From Actinomycetes bacterium (GTDB taxonomy: Bacteria; Actinomycetota; Actinomycetes; Actinomycetales; Actinomycetaceae): a DNA stretch of 16,351 bases. A program made the position numbers and the translations under genes. Under the pieces are notes generated by a model. The model saw nothing but the letters and a program-made list of their open reading frames with translations, was not told the DNA's origin and did not search any database. The stretch spans positions 1-16,351 of the forward strand of contig JAFAAX010000156.1 of NCBI GenBank assembly GCA_023426345.1, given 5' to 3'. Shown here piece by piece: positions 1 through 7,709 of this stretch; positions within the stretch are counted from its first letter, which is position 1; each line of letters starts with the position of its first letter.

Positions 1-780
1 CCGTCGGATCCGCGCGGCCCGGTCCCCTCGCAGGCCGACGGCCCTCGCGCTGTCGCCCCTCAGGGGGCGGCGGCCGCGCAGAACGGACCTCAACAGAGCG
101 TTCCCGCCAGGATGCCCGCGAGCACTCCGACGCCCGTCAATCCGCCGTCGGGCGACGCCGCGCCGTCCGGCAGGGCGTCCTCGTCGGAACGGCCGGTCTC
201 GTCGGAACGGCGGCCCTCGCCCGGGGGCGATCGGACCCCCTCGTCCTCGTCGGACCCGACCCCGTCGACCGCGTCGACCGCGGTTTGGCCCGAACCGACG
301 CAGATCCCCTCCTCGGTCGCGGGCCCGGTCTCCGTCGGTGAGGGCCCGGCTCCCGACGCCGCGCCGCCCTCCCGCGCCGCATCGCCGGAGGCGGCTCCTG
401 CCCGCTCCTGGAACGGCGGCTGGACGGAGACGGTCGCCGTCATCCCCGGGGCCGCCGCCTCGCCCGAACGCGTGCCGCCGGCCGCCCCGGTGTTCGAGGA
501 CGACGACGAGGACGAGGACCCGGATGAGGGGCTCGTCGCGCGGACACAGCCCCCCGCGCGCCGCTGGGAGCGGCCGGACGCCACCGCGGGGGCGCCCTCG
601 TCGGCGGAACCCGACGACGCCGGCCCGGAACCGCCGGCGCCCCACGTGGCCGCGGCCCAGGACACCTCGGCCAGCATCGACGACGCCGACATCGCCAGTT
701 CGACCCTGATCGGGCTGCCGGCCGTGCTGGAGATCCTGGGCGGCCAGGTCATCGACGAGATCCCCGAGGGGGAGGACTGA
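1..780 (+). CDS. dnaX: DNA polymerase III gamma/tau subunit, C-terminal part (partial at 5' end)
   Basis: The reading frame is open from the first base to the TGA at 778-780, giving about 259 residues and no start, so the gene begins outside the window. What is visible is a Pro/Ala/Ser/Glu-rich, probably disordered tail with an acidic run (VFEDDDEDEDPDEG) near the middle. It ends in a more ordered segment containing LIGLPAVLEILGGQVIDEI, which resembles the short conserved end of actinobacterial tau subunits. The AAA+ clamp-loader domains are not in the window, so the name rests on this tail and on recR starting 3 nt after the stop, a classic dnaX-recR pair. In the replisome tau joins the clamp loader to the polymerase and helicase. 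The first ATG in this frame (112) is internal and is not taken as a start. Confidence 0.72.
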   Translation, partial: PSDPRGPVPSQADGPRAVAPQGAAAAQNGPQQSVPARMPASTPTPVNPPSGDAAPSGRASSSERPVSSERRPSPGGDRTPSSSSDPTPSTASTAVWPEPTQIPSSVAGPVSVGEGPAPDAAPPSRAASPEAAPARSWNGGWTETVAVIPGAAASPERVPPAAPVFEDDDEDEDPDEGLVARTQPPARRWERPDATAGAPSSAEPDDAGPEPPAPHVAAAQDTSASIDDADIASSTLIGLPAVLEILGGQVIDEIPEGED

Positions 781-783
781 CGC

Positions 784-1380
784 GTGTACGAGGGAGCATT
801 GCAGGACCTCATCGACCAGCTCGGCCAGCTGCCCGGCGTCGGCCCGAAATCCGCCCAGCGCATGGCGCTGCACCTGCAGGCCGCCGAGCCCGACGATGTC
901 ACCGCGCTGGTCGACGCCATCCAGGCGGTGCGCGAGCGGGTCCGCGTCTGCGAGGTGTGCGGCAACCTCACTGAGGAACCTCTGTGCGCGATCTGCCGCG
1001 ACGCCCGCCGCGACCCGGCGGTGATCTGCGTCGTCGAGGACGCCAAGGACATCCAGGCGATCGAGAACGCCCGCGTCTTCCGCGGCCGCTACCACGTGCT
1101 GGGCGGGGCCATCGACCCGATCCACGGGATCGGACCCGATCAGCTGCGCGTCCGCCAGCTGCTCACGCGGCTCCAGGACGGCCAGGTCACCGAGGTCATC
1201 CTGGCCACCAACCCGAACATCGAGGGCGAGGCCACCGCCTCCTACCTGGCGCGCACGCTCGGCACCATCGGGATCACGACGTCCCGGCTGGCCATGGGCC
1301 TGCCGATGGGTGGCGACCTCGAGTATGCGGACTCGATCACGCTGGGCCGGGCGATGGAGGGGCGCCGGTCGATGGCCTGA
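784..1380 (+). CDS. recR: Recombination mediator protein RecR
   Basis: RecR acts with RecO (and RecF) to load RecA on gapped single-stranded DNA during recombinational repair. The 198-residue protein has the family's usual length and domain order: a helix-hairpin-helix at the N-terminus (LPGVGPKSAQRMALHL, residues 16-31), a four-cysteine zinc finger (C56, C59, C68, C71), a Toprim domain from about residue 79 (VICVVEDAKD with E85; TNPNIEGEATA later), and the C-terminal GLPMGGDLEYADSITL motif. The start is GTG, preceded by GGAGG at 771-775 inside the end of dnaX with 8 nt spacing. It lies 3 nt behind dnaX, so the two are almost certainly co-transcribed. All key residues are present. Confidence 0.96.
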   Translation: MYEGALQDLIDQLGQLPGVGPKSAQRMALHLQAAEPDDVTALVDAIQAVRERVRVCEVCGNLTEEPLCAICRDARRDPAVICVVEDAKDIQAIENARVFRGRYHVLGGAIDPIHGIGPDQLRVRQLLTRLQDGQVTEVILATNPNIEGEATASYLARTLGTIGITTSRLAMGLPMGGDLEYADSITLGRAMEGRRSMA

Positions 1381-1422
1381 GCCTGAGAAAGATGACGGTG
1401 GCGTGTGTGTGGCTCTGGGGGT

Positions 1423-1488
1423 GAGTCTCAGTGCCCGTTCTGGACGATTTCCTGCGCGAGACCCTCCTGAGACTCGGGCTCAGAGCCC
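1423..1488 (+). terminator. Inverted repeats behind recR, possible terminator
   Basis: GAGTCTCAG (1423-1431) pairs perfectly with CTGAGACTC (1467-1475) across a 35-nt loop. It is directly followed by a second small hairpin, GGGCT-cag-AGCCC (1476-1488). There is no T-tract, so this is not a textbook intrinsic terminator. It is placed 42 nt after the recR stop, where transcription of the dnaX-recR unit would be expected to end. An RNA-structure role other than termination is possible. Confidence 0.35.
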
Positions 1489-1561
1489 CCAGCCCTCAGC
1501 CCTCGGAGCCCGGAGTGAAGTCGGGGTCACAGTGGAGCCCGGCACCGGTTCTCTGGGGCCC

Positions 1562-1580
1562 TCACAGGCCGCCCACAGGC
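1562..1580 (+). promoter_or_regulatory. PhoP-like direct repeat upstream of response regulator
   Basis: CACAGGC occurs at 1563-1569 and again at 1574-1580, a period of 11 nt with a 4-nt gap (TCACAGG-N4-CCACAGG when shifted by one). A single related TCACAGT lies at 1527-1533. OmpR/PhoB-family regulators bind such head-to-tail 7-mers, and the Mycobacterium tuberculosis PhoP consensus (TCACAGC-N4-TCACAGC) has the same core and spacing. A longer direct repeat, GGGGCCCTCA, also occurs at 1555-1564 and 1586-1595. The site is 33-51 nt before the GTG of the regulator gene, so autoregulation is the natural inference. No clear -10 hexamer was found. Confidence 0.5.
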
Positions 1581-1612
1581 GCGCCGGGGCCCTCAGGTGG
1601 AAGGATGGGGCC

Positions 1613-2365
1613 GTGACAGACGCCGACTCCACCTTCGTCCGCCCCGACGGGTCCGCCGCGCACCTCCTGGTCGTCGACGACGAGGACGTCCTGGCCGAGC
1701 TGCTCGGAGCGGCGCTGCGGCACCAGGGGTGGCAGGTCCGCACGGCCTCCAACGGATGGGAGGCGTTGGACGCCGCCCGCGACTTCGATCCCGACGTCGT
1801 CGTGCTCGACATCCAGATGCCGGGCCTGGACGGCATGGAGACCCTGGAGCGGCTGCGCAAGACCCGCCCCCACCTGCCGGTCCTGTTCCTCACCGCCCGC
1901 GACGCCGTCGCCGACCGGGTCGCGGGGCTGAGAGCGGGCGCCGACGACTACGTGACGAAGCCCTTCGACCTCGACGAGGTCATCGCCCGCATCGACGCCC
2001 TGCTGCGCCGCGCGGGGATGAGCGCCCAGACGGCGCGCCACGTCCTCACCGTCGGCGACCTGGAACTCGACGAGGACTCTCACGACGTCTCGCGCGCAGG
2101 CGATCCGATCCAGCTGACGAACACCGAGTTCGAGGTTCTCCGCTACCTCATGGAGAATCCGAACACCGTCTTGTCGAAGTCGCAGATACTCGACCGCGTG
2201 TGGTCCTATGACTTCGGCGGCCAGGTCAACGTCGTCGAGCTCTACGTCTCCTACCTCCGCAAGAAGATCGAGGCCGACCGCCCCCCGATGATCCACACCG
2301 TCCGCGGCGCCGGCTACATGCTGCGCCCGGCGGCGCCCGCCGAGGCGGAGGCCGAGGCGCGGTGA
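1613..2365 (+). CDS. Two-component response regulator, OmpR/PhoP family
   Basis: A DNA-binding response regulator of 250 residues. The receiver domain (about residues 17-134) shows the acidic pair D22-D23, phospho-acceptor D66 (VVVLDIQMPG), T94 and K116 (TKPF). The winged-helix effector domain (about 145-238) contains LTNTEFEVLRYLMENPNTVLS and VWSYDFGGQVNVVELYVSYL followed by the wing HTVRGAGYMLRP. The effector domain closely resembles actinobacterial PhoP/TcrA-type regulators. The GTG start at 1613 is chosen because AAGGA lies at 1601-1605 with 7 nt spacing and the receiver begins soon after; a longer frame from 1310 would overlap recR. Its stop overlaps the kinase start (GTGA). The inducing signal and regulon cannot be told from the sequence. 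Confidence 0.93.
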   Translation: MTDADSTFVRPDGSAAHLLVVDDEDVLAELLGAALRHQGWQVRTASNGWEALDAARDFDPDVVVLDIQMPGLDGMETLERLRKTRPHLPVLFLTARDAVADRVAGLRAGADDYVTKPFDLDEVIARIDALLRRAGMSAQTARHVLTVGDLELDEDSHDVSRAGDPIQLTNTEFEVLRYLMENPNTVLSKSQILDRVWSYDFGGQVNVVELYVSYLRKKIEADRPPMIHTVRGAGYMLRPAAPAEAEAEAR

Positions 2366-3993
2366 CGGCCCCCGGCGGTCCGGCCCCCGAGCGTCCCGGT
2401 CCGCGTCGTCCGGCTCGTCCGGGCCATCCGGCCGGCGTGCGGCATCGACGCTCGCTGACGTGGCGGATCAGCGTGTTCGTCTCCGTCGTCGTCAGCGTCG
2501 CCCTGCTGGTCGTCGTCGCCGTGTCCGGAGCGGCCATGCGCAACTGGATGACGGCCTCCATCGACGAGGACCTGCGCGACGGCCTGCACCGCTACGCGAC
2601 CCAGCGCGACGACGCCTCCGGCGGCCGCGGCGCGGCCCAGGGGCTCCCCGGCTCGGCCTCGGCGGCGCCGTCCCCGTCGACGGGCGGCGGCGCGCCCGAT
2701 GGCGGGGGCGCCCAGTCCGGCTCCCCCTTCGAGCCGTCGCAGTCCGGCGCGCCTCTGGAGCTTCAGGGACCGGGGTCGAACGAGGGCTCGCTGCTGCTCA
2801 CCCGGACCGACGGCGTGGTCCTGTCGGGCGTCGTCCAGGACTTCTCCGTGGTGGCCCTGGCGCAGACCGCCCAGGACCAGCTCCTCGCCGTCACGCCGGA
2901 CGGACGAGGGCGGACCCTCCGCCTGGACGACGTCGGCGTGTTCCGAGTGATGGCGGAGGAGTCCGAGGACGGCAGACTGGTGGTCGTCGGGCAGTCGATG
3001 GCGGAGGCCACGCGGACCACCACCACCTTGATGTGGGTCGAGGGGATGCTGGCCGTCGTCCTCGCGGCCTTGGTCGCCGTGGTCGGATGGCGGTGGACGC
3101 GGCGCGAGATGCGCCCTCTGGCGAAGGTCGCCTCCACGGCGCGCACCATCGGCGCGCTGGACCTCCAGACCACGCGGATCGAGCCCTTCGACCGGGTCGA
3201 CCCCGCCGACGCGCGGCCCGGCACCGAGGTCGGGGACGTCGGCCTGGCGCTCAACACGATGATCGACAACGTCGAGTCGGCCCTCACCGAGCGCGTGAAG
3301 TCCGAGCAGCGGCTCCGCCAGTTCGTCGCGGACGCCTCCCATGAGCTGCGCACGCCCCTGGCCTCGATCCAGGGCTACACCCAGCTGCTCCAACGCGATT
3401 CCGTGGAACCCGACCTGGCGCTGTCCCGGATCTCCTCGGAGTCCCAGCGCATGTCGGGACTGGTGGAGGACATGCTCCTCCTGGCCCGGTTGGACGCCGG
3501 GCGCGAACTGCAGGTGACGCCCGTGGACCTGGTCCCCCTGGTCATCGACGCGGTGTCCGACGCCCACGCCGCTGGCCCCGATCACCGCTGGTCCCTCGAC
3601 ATCGACGAGGACCCGGGCGACTCCTGCGTGGTCCTGGGCGACGAGGCCGGCCTGCGGCAGGTCCTGGCGAATCTGGTCAACAACGCCCGCGTCCACACCC
3701 CGGCGGGCACCCATGTCACCCTGGGCGTCCATCCGGGGCCCGAGGGCCGGGTGTCGCTGCGGGTTTCCGACGACGGCCCCGGGATCGCCCCCGAGGTCCA
3801 GGCGAAGGCGTTCGACCGCTTCGTGCGCGGGGACGTGTCGCGCGCGCGATCCGGGCCGGGGCACTCCGGCAGCTCCGGCCTGGGGCTGTCGATCGTCTCC
3901 TCGATCACCCAGGGCCTGGGCGGCCACGTCGATCTGGAGTCCTCTCCGGCGGGGACGACGTTCACCGTGGTCCTGCCCCGCGCCTCCTCCTGA
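2362..3993 (+). CDS. Two-component sensor histidine kinase
   Basis: Membrane sensor kinase of 543 residues, partner of the preceding regulator through a 4-nt GTGA overlap. The order is: basic Pro/Arg-rich cytoplasmic N-terminus (1-34), transmembrane helix 1 (about 36-58), extracytoplasmic region to about 220 with a Gly/Ser/Pro-rich stretch at 86-140, transmembrane helix 2 (about 223-243), HAMP linker (about 245-310), HisKA with the H-box FVADASHELRTPLASIQGY (H327), and HATPase with N-box LANLVNNAR (N440, N441), G1 box DDGPGI (470-475), F-box FDRFVRGD and G2 box GSSGLGLSIV (503-512). All catalytic elements are present, so it should autophosphorylate H327 and transfer phosphate to D66 of the regulator. 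The extracytoplasmic domain matches no sensor fold I recognise. The architecture fits PhoR/TcrY-type kinases. Confidence 0.93.
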   Translation: MTAPGGPAPERPGPRRPARPGHPAGVRHRRSLTWRISVFVSVVVSVALLVVVAVSGAAMRNWMTASIDEDLRDGLHRYATQRDDASGGRGAAQGLPGSASAAPSPSTGGGAPDGGGAQSGSPFEPSQSGAPLELQGPGSNEGSLLLTRTDGVVLSGVVQDFSVVALAQTAQDQLLAVTPDGRGRTLRLDDVGVFRVMAEESEDGRLVVVGQSMAEATRTTTTLMWVEGMLAVVLAALVAVVGWRWTRREMRPLAKVASTARTIGALDLQTTRIEPFDRVDPADARPGTEVGDVGLALNTMIDNVESALTERVKSEQRLRQFVADASHELRTPLASIQGYTQLLQRDSVEPDLALSRISSESQRMSGLVEDMLLLARLDAGRELQVTPVDLVPLVIDAVSDAHAAGPDHRWSLDIDEDPGDSCVVLGDEAGLRQVLANLVNNARVHTPAGTHVTLGVHPGPEGRVSLRVSDDGPGIAPEVQAKAFDRFVRGDVSRARSGPGHSGSSGLGLSIVSSITQGLGGHVDLESSPAGTTFTVVLPRASS

Positions 3994-4001
3994 CCGGAGC
4001 G

Positions 4002-4044
4002 AGCCGTCCCCAACGCCGGGGCCGGCCCGCCCCGCCCGACGGCT
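4002..4044 (+). terminator. Inverted repeat behind the kinase gene, possible terminator
   Basis: AGCCGTC (4002-4008) is perfectly complementary to GACGGCT (4038-4044). The 29-nt loop is itself G/C-rich and can fold further (GGGGCCGG… GCCCC). It begins 8 nt after the kinase stop. No T-tract follows, so it is only a candidate end for the two-component transcript. Confidence 0.3.
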
Positions 4045-4146
4045 GCTCCCCACGATGGCCGAGCGGGGGGACGAGGACGAACCAGTGCCCGCGGGGTCAC
4101 GGGGGACCGCATGGCGGGCAGGACGCGCCCCCCGGCACGGCGTCCC

Positions 4147-4152
4147 TAGGAT
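4147..4152 (+). promoter_or_regulatory. Possible -10 element for ask
   Basis: TAGGAT fits the TANNNT actinobacterial -10 pattern and sits in the context CCCTAGGATG. The same ten bases occur on the minus strand just upstream of the Nudix gene at 12080. Transcription starting about 7 nt later would give a leader of roughly 45 nt carrying the GGAGGTGAG ribosome binding site (4188-4196). No convincing -35 hexamer is visible. Confidence 0.35.
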
Positions 4153-4202
4153 GAGTGCCAACCCGCGGGCACCCTGCCGTCGCGGGCGGAGGTGAGGCAG
4201 GC

Positions 4203-5592
<1,390 letters not shown>

Positions 5593-5600
<8 letters not shown>

Positions 5601-5622
5601 GGCGCCCGTCGGCCTCAGCGCC
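5593..5622 (+). promoter_or_regulatory. 11-bp hairpin over the ask stop codon
   Basis: GGCGCTGAGGC (5593-5603) pairs perfectly with GCCTCAGCGCC (5612-5622) around an 8-nt loop, and the ask TGA lies within the stem. A second, mutually exclusive 7-bp hairpin uses 5607-5613 with 5620-5626. There is no T-tract. It may attenuate or process the ask-asd transcript, or protect the 3' end of ask mRNA. A third hairpin (7 bp, 3-nt loop) lies at 5720-5736, just before the asd ribosome binding site. Confidence 0.45.
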
Positions 5623-5752
5623 GACGAGGGCGGCCCGCGTGGCCGGGCCCGCTCCTCGCGCCCGGGTCCTCCGGGGGCGGGACCAGCAGTGACGAGGGCG
5701 GCCGGGGGGTCGCTCGGAGGACGGCGCAGCGCCGTCGGATCGGAGAGGCGAC

Positions 5753-6871
5753 ATGAGCACAGCAAACGCGCAGGGCCCGGCGGAGGCGGTCGAAGGCGCG
5801 GCGGGCCGGACCGGCGGACTGACGGTGGCGGTCGTCGGAGCCACGGGACAGGTCGGCCGCGTGATGCGCGCGCTGCTGGAGGAGCGGGCGTTCCCGGCGG
5901 CGCGCGTGCGGTTCTTCGCCTCGGCGCGCTCGGCGGGGACGACGCTGCCCTGGAAGGGCCAGGACGTTGTGGTCGAGGACGTCGCCGCCGCGACGGTCGA
6001 GTCGCTCGCCGGCGTGGACATCGCGGTGTTCTCCGCCGGGGCCACGGCCTCGCGGCAGTACGCCCCGGTGTTCGCCCAGGCGGGCGCCGTCGTCGTCGAC
6101 AACTCCTCGGCGTGGCGCAAGGACTCCGACGTGCCCCTGGTCGTCTCCGAGGTCAACGGCGCCGACATCGCGGACCGCCCCCGGGGCATCATCGCGAACC
6201 CGAACTGCACGACGATGGCCGCGATGCCGGTGCTGAGGCCGCTCGTCGAGGCGGCCGGGGGGTTGGAGCGGCTGTTCGTGTCGTCCTACCAGGCGGTGTC
6301 CGGCTCCGGCCTCAAGGGGGTCCGCGAGCTGGCCGGCCAGGTCCGCGCCGTCGCGTCCGACCCTGCGCTGGAGGGCCTGGCGCTGGACGGGAGGGCGGTG
6401 TCGTTCCCGCCGCCGGAGACGTATGTCGCGCCGATCGCCTTCGACGTCGTCCCGCTGGCCGGATCGATCGTCGACGACGGCTCGGAGGAGACCGACGAGG
6501 AGCAGAAGCTCCGCAACGAGTCGCGCCGCATCCTGCACCTGCCCGACCTCAAGGTGTCGGGCACGTGCGTGCGGGTGCCGGTGTTCACCGGCCACACCCT
6601 GACGATCCACGCGGAGTTCGCGCGCGCGATCACGCCCGAGCGGGCGCGCGAGCTGCTGGCGTCCGCCCCGGGCGTCAGACTGGTCGACGTGCCGACGCCG
6701 TTGGCGGCCGCCGGCATCGACGAGGTCCTGGCCGGGCGCATCCGCCAGGACCAGGCCGTCGACGGCGGGCGGGGGCTGGTGCTGGTCGTGGCCGGGGACA
6801 ACCTGCGCAAGGGCGCCGCCCTCAACGCCATCCAGGTGGCCGAGCTGGTCGCCGCCGAGCTGTCCGCCTGA
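5753..6871 (+). CDS. asd: Aspartate-semialdehyde dehydrogenase
   Basis: Reduces aspartyl phosphate to aspartate semialdehyde with NADPH, the step after aspartokinase. The 372-residue protein has the N-terminal Rossmann motif VAVVGATGQVGRVM (about 25-38), the catalytic cysteine C152 in IIANPNCTTM, the GSG segment after SSYQAVS, and the substrate/acid-base region VRVPVFTGHTLTIHAEF with H281. The start ATG is preceded by GGAGAGG (5742-5748) at 4 nt. The first ~22 residues, before the Rossmann strand, are a low-complexity extension not needed by the fold. It lies behind ask in the usual actinobacterial order, likely one transcription unit modulated by the hairpins between them. All catalytic residues seen are intact. 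Confidence 0.96.
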   Translation: MSTANAQGPAEAVEGAAGRTGGLTVAVVGATGQVGRVMRALLEERAFPAARVRFFASARSAGTTLPWKGQDVVVEDVAAATVESLAGVDIAVFSAGATASRQYAPVFAQAGAVVVDNSSAWRKDSDVPLVVSEVNGADIADRPRGIIANPNCTTMAAMPVLRPLVEAAGGLERLFVSSYQAVSGSGLKGVRELAGQVRAVASDPALEGLALDGRAVSFPPPETYVAPIAFDVVPLAGSIVDDGSEETDEEQKLRNESRRILHLPDLKVSGTCVRVPVFTGHTLTIHAEFARAITPERARELLASAPGVRLVDVPTPLAAAGIDEVLAGRIRQDQAVDGGRGLVLVVAGDNLRKGAALNAIQVAELVAAELSA

Positions 6872-6917
6872 CCGCGGGGTTCGCCCATCGGGGCCCGCGG
6901 GGTTCGCCCATCCGCGC
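6872..6917 (+). repeat. Two tandem copies of a dispersed 23-nt intergenic repeat
   Basis: Starting at the base after the asd stop, CCGCGGGGTTCGCCCATC occurs at 6872-6889 and 6895-6912, a period of exactly 23 nt. The first bases of a third unit (CCGCGAG) follow at 6918. The same element, with the same 23-nt period, is found inverted at 12141-12186, and a single copy is at 16225-16243. The shared core is GGTTCGCCCA. It lies outside genes in all three places. Confidence 0.75.
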
Positions 6918-7088
6918 CCGCGAGCTCACCGGCTCCTTGCTCGCTTCGGGATCCATTGACGAGGACGGCGCCGGCTCCGCCGGCGCGCTGCGGCGCATCA
7001 CCTCCGTGACGCATGACGAGTCTGCACGAGACTCCCGCCATGCCCACCAGACTGGGTCCTCCGCTGCTGTCATGCAGGGTCGCGGGCC
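6918..7088. other. Spacer between asd and the toxin gene
   Basis: No supported gene. A strong hairpin, GCGCCGGC-tcc-GCCGGCGC (8-bp stem, 6968-6986), could end the asd transcript, although no T-tract follows. Small frames here do not resemble the N-terminal half of an antitoxin in any of the three + frames I translated between about 7014 and 7088. Confidence 0.5.
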
Positions 7089-7160
7089 CTGATCGAGTTG
7101 TCCGGGACGGCCGATTGGGACCCGGAGTTTGACGACAAGGCTGAGCGGAGCCGGGGATGA
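7089..7160 (+). pseudogene. C-terminal remnant of a VapB-type antitoxin
   Basis: The frame ending in TGA at 7158-7160 reads LIELSGTADWDPEFDDKAER followed by SRG. The pattern of a hydrophobic stretch, Gly, Trp, an acidic cluster and a basic end is that of the toxin-binding tail of VapB antitoxins. Its stop overlaps the toxin start as ATGA, the usual translational coupling of vapBC. Upstream in the same frame there is only a non-homologous run back to a stop at 7014, with no ATG/GTG start and no DNA-binding half. The antitoxin therefore looks truncated to its last ~23 codons. The match is by eye. Confidence 0.5.
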
Positions 7161-7558
7161 AGATCCTTGTCGATACCTCCGTCCGGTCGTCGGCGTTCCG
7201 GCGTGATTCTCCACCTGACGACCCTGCGGTGAGACGTTGGCCGCACGCTCTGCGAGACGAGGATGTCGTTGTCACCTGCGGCGTCGTTGTCCGGGAACTC
7301 CGGCAAGGCCTGCTTCCGGTCGGAGTTCGGACGACGATCCAGAACAGGATTCTGGCGCTTCCCTCGATCGTGCCGACTGTTGATGGCCACGTCGAGGCCT
7401 CCGAGATCTGGCATCGATGTCGTCGGGCGGGAGTGCAGTTGGGGACGGTCGACGCGCTGATCGCTCGACTGAGCATCGCGTACAGCATCCCGCTCCTGTC
7501 CACCGATCGGGACTTCGAGCACGCTGCTCGCGTCGTGCCGCTTGAATTGGTGAGATGA
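7157..7558 (+). CDS. vapC: PIN-domain ribonuclease toxin, VapC family
   Basis: A 133-residue PIN-domain protein of the length usual for VapC toxins, Mg2+-dependent RNases that cleave tRNA or rRNA when not bound by VapB. The four acidic residues of the active site are visible: D6 (ILVDTSV), E47 (VVVRELRQG), D99 (GTVDALIA) and D117 (LLSTDRDF). The segment CRRAGVQLGTVDALIARL is typical of this subfamily. The usual Trp after VDTSV is replaced by Arg. GGAG at 7147-7150 precedes the ATG by 6 nt. The gene appears intact although the antitoxin ahead of it is only a remnant, so it is either silent, inactivated by a change not visible here, or neutralised in trans. Base composition is lower in GC than the neighbouring core genes. 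Confidence 0.85.
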   Translation: MKILVDTSVRSSAFRRDSPPDDPAVRRWPHALRDEDVVVTCGVVVRELRQGLLPVGVRTTIQNRILALPSIVPTVDGHVEASEIWHRCRRAGVQLGTVDALIARLSIAYSIPLLSTDRDFEHAARVVPLELVR

Positions 7559-7616
7559 CCCGTTTCAGGATGACGTCGGTGTTCGCGACGAACTCCTGCT
7601 TGGTGACCGTGGCCAT
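7557..7616 (-). pseudogene. N-terminal fragment of a Phd/YefM-type antitoxin
   Basis: On the minus strand, starting with ATG at 7616, the first 20 codons read MATVTKQEFVANTDVILKRV. This matches the start of Phd/YefM antitoxins (short β-strand, then a helix with the N-T-x-x-V/I-L pattern). After Val20 the frame runs into the antisense of the vapC 3' end and the similarity is lost. It is therefore a truncated start of a gene, cut where vapC ends. No Shine-Dalgarno is evident. Identification rests on 20 residues only. Confidence 0.45.
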
Positions 7617-7709
7617 TCGTTCAATGCGGTGCGCTGAACGCCGGTCCGGGACTGGAGTGGGATACTTGTGGTGGACATTGAGACCCGAGGAGAGGATCCC
7701 AACGACGGT

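Larger units (their letters stand above)
1381..1612. other. Spacer between recR and the response-regulator gene
   Basis: No gene is supported in these 232 nt. The 5' half holds inverted repeats that may end the dnaX-recR transcript. The 3' half holds direct repeats that look like regulator-binding sites. An ORF of another start (from 1310) runs through it in the regulator's frame, but it overlaps recR and has no ribosome binding site. Confidence 0.6.

Noticed and set aside
1310..1612. N-terminal extension of the response regulator back to 1310
   Set aside because: It would overlap recR, lacks a Shine-Dalgarno and adds about 100 residues before the receiver domain. The GTG at 1613 has a good ribosome binding site.
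4155..4202. Upstream ATG-like start for aspartokinase at 4155
   Set aside because: The added residues match nothing in the family, and the GTG at 4203 has GGAGGTGAG 6 nt upstream and gives the usual N-terminus.
5615..7092. Long alternative frames on both strands over asd
   Set aside because: All are Arg/Gly-rich shadows; the asd frame itself carries every catalytic motif.
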